DNA from: Prevotella sp. OH937_COT-195
GTDB taxonomy: Bacteria; Bacteroidota; Bacteroidia; Bacteroidales; Bacteroidaceae
Assembly: GCF_003932845.1 (NCBI RefSeq)
Contig: NZ_RQZH01000001.1
Span: forward strand, 1-64,000
Direction of reading: 5' to 3'
DNA: 64,000 nt
Part shown: piece after piece, positions 1 through 8,914 of the stretch
Layout: each line of letters starts with the position of its first letter
How positions within the stretch are numbered: the first letter of the stretch is position 1
Program-made: the position numbers and the translations under genes
Notes under the pieces: generated by a model
Seen by the model: the letters and a program-made list of their open reading frames with translations, nothing else
Database searches by the model: none
Told to the model about the DNA's origin: nothing

Positions 1-522
1 GTGTGGGAATGGTAATTTGGAGGAACGCAACGACTATTACCCTTTCGGTGGTTTGATGGGCAAGGGCTTGAACGGTGATTTTCAATCCTACAAATACAAC
101 GGAAGGAACTCGAACGTCAAATCGGTCTTGACATATATGACTATGGGGCAAGACGCTACGATGCCGCCACTTGCCGCTTCACTACGATGGATCCGCTAGC
201 GGAGAAATATTACTCCACAAGTCCTTATGCTTATTGTGTGAATAATCCGATGAGGTTTGTTGATCCGGATGTTAGAGAATGGAAATATGTTATAGATGCT
301 AATATTAATGTGGCGTTAAATCTATCTGTATCGGGTAATTATACAACAGCGCAGATAAGTGCTTATAAAAATGCCATTTCAACACAATTTCATAATACAA
401 TATATGAATTTTAGGTTAGAACAAAGTCTGGAAATGTTACTATTTATCAAGGGAACACTGATATTGTACAGTCTTTATCTTTTGGAAAAATGAATAATAA
501 TATTGGAGGAGTGACTTACTAA
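1..522 (+). pseudogene. Rhs/YD-repeat protein 3' end, broken
   Basis: The fragment enters from the left edge. Frame 2 encodes the Rhs-associated core motif (YYPFGGLM, then YKYNG). After base 103 the expected continuation, KELERQIGLDIYDYGARRYD followed by FTTMDPLAEKYY and YAYCVNNPMRFVDPD, is read only in frame 1, so a single base was lost in the A run at 101-106. Frame 1 then meets an in-frame TAG at 412-414 but stays open to a TAA at 520-522. Rhs core domains normally carry a variable toxin or effector tail after the NNP..DPDG motif. Here the usual DPDG reads DPDV and about 75 codons of tail follow. I see a frameshift plus a nonsense codon, so I call it a pseudogene. The tail's function is unknown. 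Confidence 0.85.
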
Positions 523-597
523 ATATCCTATAAGTTAATTATCACTAAAAAGTGCAATGAAAGAAGCGGCATGATAGTACTTAATGAATAAAAATTG

Positions 598-605
598 TAC
601 TTTTG
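598..605 (+). promoter_or_regulatory. -7 element for pntAA
   Basis: TACTTTTG fits the Bacteroidetes -7 consensus TAnnTTTG and lies 47 bases before the pntAA start. No clear TTTG -33 element is seen at the expected distance. Confidence 0.5.
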
Positions 606-652
606 TACAGTAAAAATACACGTAAAAGTTTAATCTTAAATCTACATTAATT

Positions 653-1810
653 ATGATTATTGGAATTCCAAAGGAAATCATGCACGACGAGGCTCGTGTA
701 TCGGCAACCCCTGAAACAGTGGGTAAGTTCGTTAAAGACGGGTTTGAAGTACTTGTTGAGAAATCGGCCGGTGATGGCGCGCTCTATCATGATGAGGACT
801 ATGTAAACGCCGGTGCCAAATTGGTTGACGGTCCGGTGGAGGTATATGACAATGCCGAGATAATCCTTAAGGTGAAGGAGCCGTTGTTCAACGAAACTCT
901 CGGCAAACACGAGGTTGAACTGATGCATAAGGGGCAGTACCTCATAACATTCATCCACCCGGCTTCTCCCATTAATCACGATATGGTGAAGAAACTTACG
1001 AAACAGGGCGTTACGGCAATAACACTTGACGGCATACCACGCATTTCACGCGCCCAAAACCTTGATGCACTCACTTCAATGAGTACTTGTGCAGGCTATA
1101 AGGGTATCTTGATGGCTGCGAACCACATGACAACTTTCATGCCACAGATGTTCACGGCGGTAGGCAGGATAGAGCCGGCAAAGGTAATGGTAATCGGTGT
1201 CGGTGTTGCCGGTCTTCAGGCTTTGGCAACGGCAAAACGTCTTGGTGCGATAACATACGCTGCCGACATTCGCCCGATGGCTGCCGAAAATGCAAGTTCG
1301 CTCGGTGCAAAGGTTACCGATACGGGTGTTCCTGCAGAACTCGCAGTGGGCGAGGGAGGCTATGCAAAGCGTCTTCCGGAAGAAGTTCTCGTTGTTGAGC
1401 GCGAGAAACTCAACGACACCATAAAGGAAATGGACATCGTGTTCAGCTCGGCACTTATCCCGGGCAAGGTGGCTCCAATCATCATAACCGAAGAAATGGT
1501 AAAGGGAATGAAACGCGGTTCCGTAATAGTTGACATCTCCATCGATCAAGGCGGCAACTGCGAATTGACACCCGCGGGCGGCATCGAGAAGAAATATGGC
1601 GTAACGCTGATGGGAGTGAAGAATATTCCCGGCCTGTTGCCTACAAGTTCTACATGGATGTTTGCCAACAACGTATATAATCTCGTGAAGTATCTGATGA
1701 AAGACGGTAAGATAAACATCGATCGCACAGACGAAGTGGTAAACAAGAGTCTTGTATGCATCGATGGCGAACTCGTTCATGCCGGTGCCCGCGAGGCCAT
1801 GGGACTTTAA
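653..1810 (+). CDS. pntAA: NAD(P) transhydrogenase subunit alpha part 1
   Basis: This is the NAD(H)-binding domain (domain I) of the proton-translocating nicotinamide nucleotide transhydrogenase, which moves hydride between NADH and NADP+ at the inner membrane. The 385 residues show the alanine dehydrogenase/PNT fold. The N-terminal half begins IGIPKEIMHDEARVSATP, and a Rossmann glycine motif GVGVAG lies near residue 182, followed by AADIRP at the end of the next strand. The C-terminal part has LMGVKNIPGLLPTSS, typical of the family. The alpha subunit is split: its membrane part is the next gene, as in many anaerobes. It is first in the order pntAA-pntAB-pntB, and a long-loop hairpin separates it from pntAB. 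Alanine dehydrogenase is a homologous alternative, but the neighbours settle the call. Confidence 0.95.
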   Translation: MIIGIPKEIMHDEARVSATPETVGKFVKDGFEVLVEKSAGDGALYHDEDYVNAGAKLVDGPVEVYDNAEIILKVKEPLFNETLGKHEVELMHKGQYLITFIHPASPINHDMVKKLTKQGVTAITLDGIPRISRAQNLDALTSMSTCAGYKGILMAANHMTTFMPQMFTAVGRIEPAKVMVIGVGVAGLQALATAKRLGAITYAADIRPMAAENASSLGAKVTDTGVPAELAVGEGGYAKRLPEEVLVVEREKLNDTIKEMDIVFSSALIPGKVAPIIITEEMVKGMKRGSVIVDISIDQGGNCELTPAGGIEKKYGVTLMGVKNIPGLLPTSSTWMFANNVYNLVKYLMKDGKINIDRTDEVVNKSLVCIDGELVHAGAREAMGL

Positions 1811-1821
1811 TTGATTAGAAT

Positions 1822-1890
1822 GTCAGAGATTAAGTGTGAGATGTCGTGTTAGTCGTATGTTTACATGGTATTCTGTCTTTAATCTCTGAC
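1822..1890 (+). other. 12-bp inverted repeat between pntAA and pntAB
   Basis: GTCAGAGATTAA (1822-1833) is perfectly complementary to TTAATCTCTGAC (1879-1890), with a 45-base loop. It lies inside the operon and has no T run, so an RNA processing or stability element is more likely than a terminator. Confidence 0.6.
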
Positions 1891-1923
1891 TTATGATAAT
1901 TAACGTTTAACCTTTCACACAGA

Positions 1924-2238
1924 ATGATTAATCCTATTATATTGGTATCTGTATTCATTGCATGCACGATAGCAGGCTATTTCATAATAAAGAATGTGCC
2001 AAGCCTGCTTCACACACCATTGATGTCGGGCATGAATGCTTTATCCGGAGTTACGATTGTCGGTGCGATAACTGCAACCGGTTATGCTCTTGTCGGTACG
2101 CAGAATGCCGGAGGTTTGTGCGTATTGACACAGATTATAGGATGCCTCGCCATTGTCTTGGCTGCGATAAATGTTTTCGGAGGCTTCGGAATAACCCACC
2201 GAATGCTTCAGATGTTCAATAAGAAGAAAAAGAACTGA
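1924..2238 (+). CDS. pntAB: NAD(P) transhydrogenase subunit alpha part 2
   Basis: A 104-residue membrane protein forming the alpha-subunit part of the proton channel (domain II) of transhydrogenase. It has about three hydrophobic helices (residues 3-20, about 35-57 and 63-85) with the conserved motifs VPSLLHTPLMSGMNA and GGFGITHRML, and a basic tail of alternating K and N at the C terminus. The next gene, pntB, starts four bases after the stop, so the two are translationally close. Length and position match split-alpha transhydrogenases. Confidence 0.93.
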   Translation: MINPIILVSVFIACTIAGYFIIKNVPSLLHTPLMSGMNALSGVTIVGAITATGYALVGTQNAGGLCVLTQIIGCLAIVLAAINVFGGFGITHRMLQMFNKKKKN

Positions 2239-2241
2239 CCC

Positions 2242-3771
2242 ATGGCAACAGTGCAAATCATAATCAGCGCAGTATTGGCTTTGGCCGTACTTTCCGGTAT
2301 ATCCATGATGAGCAAGGTGGGCAGTGCCGTTCGCGGCAATCTGCTTTCGGCTCTTGCCATGTTGGTCGGTGTGGTGGCTACACTTTGGTTCAGTGGTGTT
2401 GTCTCTGCATGGACAATCTATCCTTCCATTCTTGTCGGAGCATTGATTGGCGGTTTTATGGCTCGCCGCGTGCAGATGATACAGATGCCCCAACTCGTGG
2501 CGTTGTTCAATGGTCTCGGTGGCGGTGCATCGGCATTGGTAGGTGTGCTTTCTGCCACACAGGCAGGCTTTAGTGAAGAGCAACTTGCGGCAATCACTGA
2601 CAACGGCTACATGCCGTTCATGCTCTTCACGTCGATGCTTGCCATCGCAGTGGGCATGATTACGCTTGTGGGCAGTCTCATTGCAGCCGGCAAACTTCAT
2701 CGCATGCTGTCGCAGAAGCCTGTCATCTGGTCGGGGCATTCGCTCCTTACAATGATATTCCTTTCGCTTACAATCGCATTTATAGTTACGGGGACGTTCG
2801 ACGGAAAAGTAATCATAATCGTGGCGTGCATCATAACGTCGTCACTGTTCGGACTATTCTTCTCCATACGTGTAGGCGGAGCCGACATGCCTATAACCAT
2901 TTCTCTGCTCAATTCCCTGTCCGGTGTGGCAGGTGCCATTGCAGGTATGGCGATAAGCGACATTTTCCTTGTTGCCGTGGGTGGTATTGTCGGTGCGTCG
3001 GGTTTGTTGCTGACACAGATAATGTGTCGTGCAATGAATCGCAGTCTCATCAACATTCTCGTACCGCGTGTTCCACGAAAAGCACCTTGTACGGTTAACG
3101 AAACAGATAATTCAGAAGAAAACAAAGAACTAATAACAAGAGTAATGAAATTAGAAGAAAGAATAAAACAACTTGAAGCCATCGTCGCACAACTTGAAGA
3201 CAGAGTAAAAGTGCTTGATGGACAGATAGAGGCGGCACCTGCAGTAAGCGGTGATGCTCCTTCTGCCGACAAGGTTCTCGCCGCTGCAAAGCGTGTGATA
3301 ATAGTACCCGGATACGGCATGGCATTGGCTCAGGCACAGCACAAAGTGAAGCAACTTGCCGAATTGCTTGAGAGCCGTGGCACCGAAGTGCGTTTCGCCA
3401 TCCATCCGGTGGCAGGTCGTATGCCCGGTCACATGAACGTGCTTCTTGCCGAGGCAGACGTTCCATACGAGAAACTTTATGAAATGGATCAGATAAACGA
3501 TGATTTCAAAAATGTTGATGCCGTTGTGGTAATCGGTGCAAACGACGTGCTAAATCCTGCAGCACGCAATGCCGAGGGTACACCTATATACGGCATGCCG
3601 GTGCTAAGTGTTGACGAAGCCCCCGAGGTGGTAATCTGTAATTTCGACCTCAATCCCGGTTATGCCGGTGTGGAGAATCCTCTATATACTCGCGACCACG
3701 GTGTATATCTCGAACTTGGTGATGCCAAGGAGACACTTCAGCGGCTCATTGCCGGTGTTACCACGAGATAG
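2242..3771 (+). CDS. pntB: NAD(P) transhydrogenase subunit beta with inserted coiled coil
   Basis: The beta subunit carries the rest of the membrane channel (about eight helices, residues 1-280) and the NADP(H)-binding domain III (about residues 350-509). Domain III begins with VIIVPGYGMALAQAQHKV and has GRMPGHMNVLLAEA, VVVIGANDVLNPAA and the late GYAGVENPLY motif. At 509 residues it is longer than the roughly 460 usual for the family. The extra length sits between membrane part and domain III (about residues 285-340) and reads as a charged heptad-type coiled coil (MKLEERIKQLEAIVAQLEDR) plus an Ala/Ser-rich linker. The coding DNA there (about 3100-3170) is A-rich, unlike its flanks. It is last in the operon, followed by a strong terminator. 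Confidence 0.95.
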   Translation: MATVQIIISAVLALAVLSGISMMSKVGSAVRGNLLSALAMLVGVVATLWFSGVVSAWTIYPSILVGALIGGFMARRVQMIQMPQLVALFNGLGGGASALVGVLSATQAGFSEEQLAAITDNGYMPFMLFTSMLAIAVGMITLVGSLIAAGKLHRMLSQKPVIWSGHSLLTMIFLSLTIAFIVTGTFDGKVIIIVACIITSSLFGLFFSIRVGGADMPITISLLNSLSGVAGAIAGMAISDIFLVAVGGIVGASGLLLTQIMCRAMNRSLINILVPRVPRKAPCTVNETDNSEENKELITRVMKLEERIKQLEAIVAQLEDRVKVLDGQIEAAPAVSGDAPSADKVLAAAKRVIIVPGYGMALAQAQHKVKQLAELLESRGTEVRFAIHPVAGRMPGHMNVLLAEADVPYEKLYEMDQINDDFKNVDAVVVIGANDVLNPAARNAEGTPIYGMPVLSVDEAPEVVICNFDLNPGYAGVENPLYTRDHGVYLELGDAKETLQRLIAGVTTR

Positions 3772-3811
3772 TCTTGCCCGAATTACGGAAAGTTCGCAAG
3801 CATAAATTATC

Positions 3812-3857
3812 GGAGCGGAACTGTCGGAAAATTTTCTCGACGGCTCCGCTCCTTTTA
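3812..3857. terminator. Bidirectional terminator between pntB and the acyl-CoA synthetase gene
   Basis: GGAGCGGA (3812-3819) pairs with TCCGCTCC (3845-3852), and the inner bases CTGTCG/CGACGG extend the stem. A T-rich tail follows on the plus strand. The site lies between two convergent genes. Confidence 0.85.
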
Positions 3858-3893
3858 TTTGAAACTACTTGTTCGTTTTGTCTTTTGCAATGG

Positions 3894-5558
3894 TCAGTTT
3901 TGATACAGGAATCGCTTTATGCTCTTCTTCGGTGTTTTCTCGAACTCCTCCTCGCGCAGTCTTATTGCCGATATTTTGCTGTATGCAGGCATGGCGGAGT
4001 TGAGTTCTTGCCGGTTCTGTTCCATTATGTTGTCAAGTTCTTCATTCGAAAGTCCGAGGTTTTTTATCTCATCATAGTCCGGATAGACGAGTCCGATGAG
4101 TTTTTCGTCCTTTTGTATAACTATACTCTCTGCCACGAGCGGCATCGAGTTAAGTTTATCCTCTATTTCCTCGGGGTATATGTTCTGTCCGCTTGCGCCG
4201 AGCAGCATGTTCTTGCTGCGTCCTTTTATGAATACGTTGCCGTTTGAATCCATTGTACCGAGGTCGCCGGTATGGAACCATCCGTCGCTGTCTATTGCCT
4301 GCTTCGTGGTTTCCTCGTTCTTGTAATATCCCAGCATTACGTTGGGGCCGCGTGTCAGTATTTCTCCCGGAACCACCGATGGCGAATTGCTGTCAATTCT
4401 TACTTCCATGTTCTTTGCCGCTTTTCCGCAACTTCCGGGTACAAAGTCGTGCCAATCATTGTAGCATATAATCGGTGCACATTCTGTTGCTCCGTAGCCC
4501 ACGGTATATGGGAAGCCTATCTCGTGCATAAATTTCTCTATGTCTTTATTTAGTGCGGCTCCGCCTATGATTACCTCGTAGAAATTATTTCCGAACGCAT
4601 AGATAACCTTTTCGCATATTTTTTCTTTTATCTTCTTGTTGATTACCGGCATGTTTAGCAGCAGTTTCATGCGGTGGTTCTGCAGTTTCGGGAACACTTT
4701 CTTTTTTATTATCTTCTCGATTACCAACGGAACAGCAATCACTATCGAAGGTTTTATGTCTGCAAAAGCCTGTGCTATGATTGCCGGCGACGGTATTCGT
4801 GTGAGATAGAAGATGTGACAACCGTGCAAAAACTCGAAAAGGAACTCGAAAGCCATGCCGTACATGTGTGCCATTGGCAGTATGCTGAGCGTGTTTGTTC
4901 CGGATTTTACATGCTTGCTTCCTATCGCGTCCATTGCAAAGTCGTAGTTGCTCCACAGTGCGCGATATGGAATCATAACACCTTTGGAGAACCCTGTGGT
5001 GCCGCTTGTATAGTTTATGAGTGCCAGTTCGTCCGGAGATTGTTCCACATAATATTTAACATGTTCTTTTCTGAAATATTTCGGGTACTTGCGTCCGTAC
5101 ATCTCGTTGAGATGTTCTCGTGCGTATGTCAGTTTGTCGGTGCGCGACAATATCAACGAGTAGTCCGGTATGTATATTATTCCCTCAAGTCCCGGCATCT
5201 TGGCAGCGTCCAACGTTGGTGCCACCACATCGCCTGCAAACAGCAGTTTTGCCTCGGAGTGGTTAACGATGTTATATATCTGTTCCGGAATGAACTCGTG
5301 CAATATCGGTACTGCCACCGCTCCGTATGTAAGTGTTGCAATGAATGACACCGCCCAGTGCGCGCTGTTTCGTCCGCACATTGCAATTTTGTCGCCTTTC
5401 CTTATCCCGCTGCTTTCGAACATTATGTGTAGTTTCTCGATTTTCCGAGCCACGTCTTTATATTGCAACGTAACGCCCTTGTAGTCTGTCAGGGCATCCA
5501 TGTCCCAATGTTCGATTACACTTTTCTCTATTATAGAGTTGAATTTAGAAATTTCCAT
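3894..5558 (-). CDS. AMP-dependent long-chain acyl-CoA synthetase
   Basis: A 554-residue ANL-superfamily enzyme that should activate fatty acids to acyl-AMP and then acyl-CoA. The P-loop-like motif YTSGTTGFSKG lies near residue 183, VGYGATECAP near 365, and the hinge/adenylate motif GWFHTGDLG near 424. A C-terminal KKSIKR supplies the catalytic lysine region. The frame is open to 5600, but a promoter at 5617-5648 would start transcription near 5610, so the ATG at 5558 (MEISKFNSII) is preferred. The gene is monocistronic and convergent with pntB. The substrate chain length cannot be read from the sequence. Confidence 0.88.
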   Translation of the reverse strand: MEISKFNSIIEKSVIEHWDMDALTDYKGVTLQYKDVARKIEKLHIMFESSGIRKGDKIAMCGRNSAHWAVSFIATLTYGAVAVPILHEFIPEQIYNIVNHSEAKLLFAGDVVAPTLDAAKMPGLEGIIYIPDYSLILSRTDKLTYAREHLNEMYGRKYPKYFRKEHVKYYVEQSPDELALINYTSGTTGFSKGVMIPYRALWSNYDFAMDAIGSKHVKSGTNTLSILPMAHMYGMAFEFLFEFLHGCHIFYLTRIPSPAIIAQAFADIKPSIVIAVPLVIEKIIKKKVFPKLQNHRMKLLLNMPVINKKIKEKICEKVIYAFGNNFYEVIIGGAALNKDIEKFMHEIGFPYTVGYGATECAPIICYNDWHDFVPGSCGKAAKNMEVRIDSNSPSVVPGEILTRGPNVMLGYYKNEETTKQAIDSDGWFHTGDLGTMDSNGNVFIKGRSKNMLLGASGQNIYPEEIEDKLNSMPLVAESIVIQKDEKLIGLVYPDYDEIKNLGLSNEELDNIMEQNRQELNSAMPAYSKISAIRLREEEFEKTPKKSIKRFLYQN

Positions 5559-5616
5559 GTCTCTTAAATATTCCGGTTTTCTTGTGCTTTTACTGCACAA
5601 TCAACTAATTTTTGTG

Positions 5617-5648
5617 CAAAGGTAAGGTCTTGTCTGCTCATTTGCAAA
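5617..5648 (-). promoter_or_regulatory. Promoter of the acyl-CoA synthetase gene
   Basis: On the minus strand TTTG (5648-5645), a 20-base spacer and TACCTTTG (5624-5617) match the Bacteroidetes -33/-7 arrangement. It rules out the longer N terminus at 5600. Confidence 0.75.
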
Positions 5649-5756
5649 TGTTTTGTGCATTTTTTCCGATTGTCATATACATAATTGTCCCATATCACTT
5701 GTATGTTGTTTGTTTTGAACAAGAAAACAGAAAAAACGGACATGTGTTCTCCGGAG

Positions 5757-7004
5757 TTATTCGTACCTCATCGATTTTGCAGGATGTATGAACGATACGA
5801 GATAACTCGGGGCTATCAGTGCCACGACACACACTATAAGCGTGGCAATGTTTATTGCGGCAATTATGATGAAGTCGAACTCCACCGGCACTGTGTTTAC
5901 ATAATATGTCGTTGGGTCGAGTGTCACGATGCCGGTGAAATGTTGGAGTGCAATAAGTCCCGTTCCCATGATGTTTCCCCATAACATACCTCTGCCTATT
6001 ATGAATACGGCAAACCATAGGAACGTGTGCCTTATTGTCTTGTTTCGTGTCCCGAGTGCTTTCATTATCCCGATCATGTTAGTTCGTTCCAATATGATTA
6101 TAAGCAGACCGGAAATCATAGTAATGCCTGCCACGCATACCATTAGTGCAAGGATAATCCATACGTTCAGGTCGAGCAGATCGAGCCAAGTGAATATCTG
6201 CGGGTTCATTTGTTCCACAGTCTCTGAAGAGTATGTCTCGCCATATTTGTCGGTGGTACGGTTTATTTTTTTTACGATGCTTTTTTCCACCGTTTCCAGC
6301 CGGTCGTAATTTTCAAGTGTTATTTCCGCTCCGCTTGCCTGGTCTTTTTCCCATCCGTTGAGTTTTACCGAGGTGTACAAGTCGCAGAAACATATTACTT
6401 TGTCGAATTTGGCAAGATTGGTTTGGTATATACCTGCAACATCGAAGCGTCTTGCCCTCACATCGTTTCCGTCGATAAAATATGCGAACACCTTGTCGCC
6501 AAGTTTCAGTCCGAGATTGTCTGCGGTTGTTTTCGATATAAGAATTTTGTTGCTGCCGCTCTCCGAACTGAATTTCGGTACGATTCCCTCCACGAGGTTA
6601 TTGTGTATGAAAGTGGTGTCGTAATCTTCTGCCACGCCTTTGAACATAACCCCCATGAAATCGTTCTGTGTCTTGAGTATGCCTTGTTTCATGGCATATC
6701 TCTGCACATGCTTCACGCCATCGATGTTTTTCAGCACGTCTATTATGCTGTCGTTCATGGAGACGGGGCAGTGGCTGTCGTCTTGCAGGGCGAGGAAATT
6801 GGTAACGGTAATATTGCAACCGAACCCTATTACCTTGTCCCTTATAGTGTGTTTGAAGCCCATTACCACGCTTGCGCTCAGTATCATCACGGCAAGACCT
6901 ATCGCCACTCCTGCCGTGGCAATTCTTATCGCGGGGCGGCTAACTTGTCGTTTGTCGCCCTTGTCGTTGTAAATTTTCCTTGCGGTGTATAAAGCGAAAT
7001 TCAT
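5757..7004 (-). CDS. FtsX-like ABC transporter permease (LolC/E type)
   Basis: A 415-residue inner-membrane permease of the MacB/FtsX superfamily, resembling lipoprotein-release permeases. The N terminus has NFALYTARKIY followed by one helix (about residues 30-52, IRIATAGVAIGLAVMILSAS). A periplasmic domain of about 220 residues follows, then three C-terminal helices, the first within WIILALMVCVAGITMISGLL and preceding IGIMKALGTRN, the family's coupling region. The start at 7004 is preceded by GGAAAG, and the upstream TTG extension lacks support. No ATP-binding partner is adjacent, so it would have to use an ATPase encoded elsewhere. Its substrate, probably lipoprotein, is inferred from the family only. 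Confidence 0.85.
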   Translation of the reverse strand: MNFALYTARKIYNDKGDKRQVSRPAIRIATAGVAIGLAVMILSASVVMGFKHTIRDKVIGFGCNITVTNFLALQDDSHCPVSMNDSIIDVLKNIDGVKHVQRYAMKQGILKTQNDFMGVMFKGVAEDYDTTFIHNNLVEGIVPKFSSESGSNKILISKTTADNLGLKLGDKVFAYFIDGNDVRARRFDVAGIYQTNLAKFDKVICFCDLYTSVKLNGWEKDQASGAEITLENYDRLETVEKSIVKKINRTTDKYGETYSSETVEQMNPQIFTWLDLLDLNVWIILALMVCVAGITMISGLLIIILERTNMIGIMKALGTRNKTIRHTFLWFAVFIIGRGMLWGNIMGTGLIALQHFTGIVTLDPTTYYVNTVPVEFDFIIIAAINIATLIVCVVALIAPSYLVSFIHPAKSMRYE

Positions 7005-7182
7005 CTTTCCGGCTTGCAAAATTACGACTTATTGCCATAAACGCCAAATATTCCTTGTCGTTTTTCTAATACATGTTGGCGATTTGGTATGTCGTGTCAT
7101 TTCCTTTGCAACCGGTTCGGCTTTACGGTCTTGCATTTTTGCTCTTGACAATACATGCCGTACACTGCCCGGATGCCTCTCC

Positions 7183-7884
7183 TCAATCTTCCAATATCGA
7201 GTAGTCGAAATCTTCTCCCTGATATTTCCGTTGCGAGTCGGGCATCTCTTCCTCCGCCTTTATTATTTCGATGTTTGTCTGTTCGATGATGCTCAGGCGT
7301 ATTGAATTGTTGTCCATGCGTGGCTTGTACCATTTCTTCTCGGCGAAATACTCTTGCAGGTCAGGCGATTTGAAACGGTATCCGTGGCGCGCAAGTATGG
7401 TGTTGCGCATTATGCGAAGGGCATCTTTCGGGAAATAGCCGAGGAAATGCCGTGTAAGCAGGCAGGAATATGCCATGGTAGAGCCCATGCTCCACAAATT
7501 ACGCTGTTGTGCAAGACAGTTTTCGATATTGTCGGGTGTAAGAAACAATATCCATACTATGTTGTTTTGTTTGTTCTTCACGGCAAGAAAATTCATGCCG
7601 TCCTGTCTGATATACTGCACTTTCCATCCAAATTTCGCACCGAAAGGCGGTTCTTCGGCCTGTCTGCTTGGAATAAGTTTGTACATACCCGGTTTGGAAT
7701 TGTCTTTCTCAAGTGTCAGTTCAGAGTAGTCGTTTCCCGTAAAGTATGCAATTTTTCCCATGCGCACCTCTTGGCATGTATATAATGTTTGTCCGTCGAA
7801 GAACTTGTCTCCCTTACGAATTTTCTGTGCTTGAATTGCGAGTGTGGCAAGCATTGCGATGATTATTAAAAGTGTTTTTTTCAT
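7183..7884 (-). CDS. Secreted YARHG-domain protein
   Basis: A 233-residue exported protein. It has a signal peptide (MKKTLLIIIAMLATLAIQAQ, cleavage probably after about residue 20), a central domain I do not recognise, and a C-terminal YARHG-type domain. The domain motif ILARHGYRF lies near residue 160, followed by YFAEKKWYKP. YARHG domains occur in extracellular bacterial proteins of unknown biochemical role. It is upstream of the FtsX-like permease on the same strand with a gap of about 180 bases, so a shared transcript is possible but not shown. Confidence 0.8.
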   Translation of the reverse strand: MKKTLLIIIAMLATLAIQAQKIRKGDKFFDGQTLYTCQEVRMGKIAYFTGNDYSELTLEKDNSKPGMYKLIPSRQAEEPPFGAKFGWKVQYIRQDGMNFLAVKNKQNNIVWILFLTPDNIENCLAQQRNLWSMGSTMAYSCLLTRHFLGYFPKDALRIMRNTILARHGYRFKSPDLQEYFAEKKWYKPRMDNNSIRLSIIEQTNIEIIKAEEEMPDSQRKYQGEDFDYSILED

Positions 7885-7960
7885 TTTCTTTTATGGTTTT
7901 AATGGTTATGTGTTTTCGTATTATATTCATTTCATGTCATATATGTTTTTATATCTGTTG

Positions 7961-7968
7961 CAAAGTTA
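7961..7968 (-). promoter_or_regulatory. -7 element for the YARHG gene
   Basis: TAACTTTG on the minus strand, about 77 bases upstream of the ATG at 7884. No clear -33 element was found. Confidence 0.45.
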
Positions 7969-8081
7969 TGAAACATTTTTGAAAAAACGAAATATATTAA
8001 GTGAAAACATACGCTTTACTTATTTTCCCCGTATGTCGGAAATAAAGTGGTTTTATATTTGGTATGCTGTGGATTATTCAT

Positions 8082-8089
8082 TACTTTTG
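8082..8089 (+). promoter_or_regulatory. -7 element for the DUF4494 gene
   Basis: TACTTTTG, 38 bases before the ATG at 8128, fits TAnnTTTG. Confidence 0.5.
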
Positions 8090-8127
8090 CCGCCCGAAAC
8101 ACGACTGTTAATAATTAAAACAAGAAT

Positions 8128-8625
8128 ATGAGAAGTAGAGTAACCAAATGGTTTGAGACGAAAGTGAGTTTTGAAAAGATAATGGAAGACGGACAGCAGA
8201 AGAGAGTAAACGAACTGTACGTCGTGGACGCGCTCAGTTTCACCGAGGCGGAGCAGCGTATTACCGAAGAGATGTCAACTTACATAAGCGGCGACTTTGA
8301 AGTGAAAAACATAAAACCCGCAGCATACGGAGAAATTTTTTTCAGCGATGCACCATCGGACGACAGATGGTTTAAGGCGAAACTTCAATTTATAATGATT
8401 GACGAAAAGAGCGGAAAAGAGAAACGCTCGGCCGTGAACTACCTTGTGCAGGGCGCGTCTTTGCAGTCGGCACTCAGGAACATCGATGCCCTCATGGGTA
8501 CAACGATGAACGACTATGTCGTTGCCGGATTGTCAGAAACAATGATAATGGACGTATATGAATACGCCGCACCAAAAGACAAAGCAGAGGAAGGAGACGA
8601 CGCCAAGCCGGAGTACGAACAGTAA
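8128..8625 (+). CDS. DUF4494 family protein
   Basis: A 165-residue soluble protein recognised as DUF4494, a Bacteroidetes family of unknown function. It starts MRSRVTKWFETKVSFEK and contains ELYVVDALSFTEAEQRI and, further on, AALRNIDALM-like family text (here SALRNIDALMGTTMNDYV). The tail is acidic. There is no signal peptide or membrane segment. It lies just upstream of yggS on the same strand, with one copy of the 202-bp intergenic repeat between them. Confidence 0.8.
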   Translation: MRSRVTKWFETKVSFEKIMEDGQQKRVNELYVVDALSFTEAEQRITEEMSTYISGDFEVKNIKPAAYGEIFFSDAPSDDRWFKAKLQFIMIDEKSGKEKRSAVNYLVQGASLQSALRNIDALMGTTMNDYVVAGLSETMIMDVYEYAAPKDKAEEGDDAKPEYEQ

Positions 8626-8663
8626 TGTGCGTTAAGGCTTAAATTTTACGGCAAGACAAGAGA

Positions 8664-8865
8664 TTAAATCCCAATCTGTCATTAGAACCCTCAACCGATT
8701 TTGTTCGGTTGTTGAGCAGATGTGCGGCAGTTTCATCGAAGGCGTAGCGGGCTGCGTCGATATGTAATGGCTGCGCAGATGTCAGCAAGCGGGCTAAAGC
8801 AGTCGGGAAGCGTAACGGCAATGGCAAATCTAAGCAAATGCGGTCTAATGATCGATTTGGGTTAA
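8664..8865 (-). repeat. 202-bp intergenic repeat, family R1, copy A
   Basis: The ends are terminal inverted repeats: minus-strand left end TTAACCCAAATCGATCAT, and right end its near-complement. The interior folds back around a GTAGCGGGCTGC core. It is nearly identical to the copies at 23600, 48739 and 57048. The orientation given is that of the frame left open in all copies. It begins 38 bases after the DUF4494 stop. Confidence 0.9.
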
Positions 8866-8914
8866 ACCGAAAGAAAGAAAAATACTTTTTGCCCTGAATA
8901 TCTAAACAAGCAAT

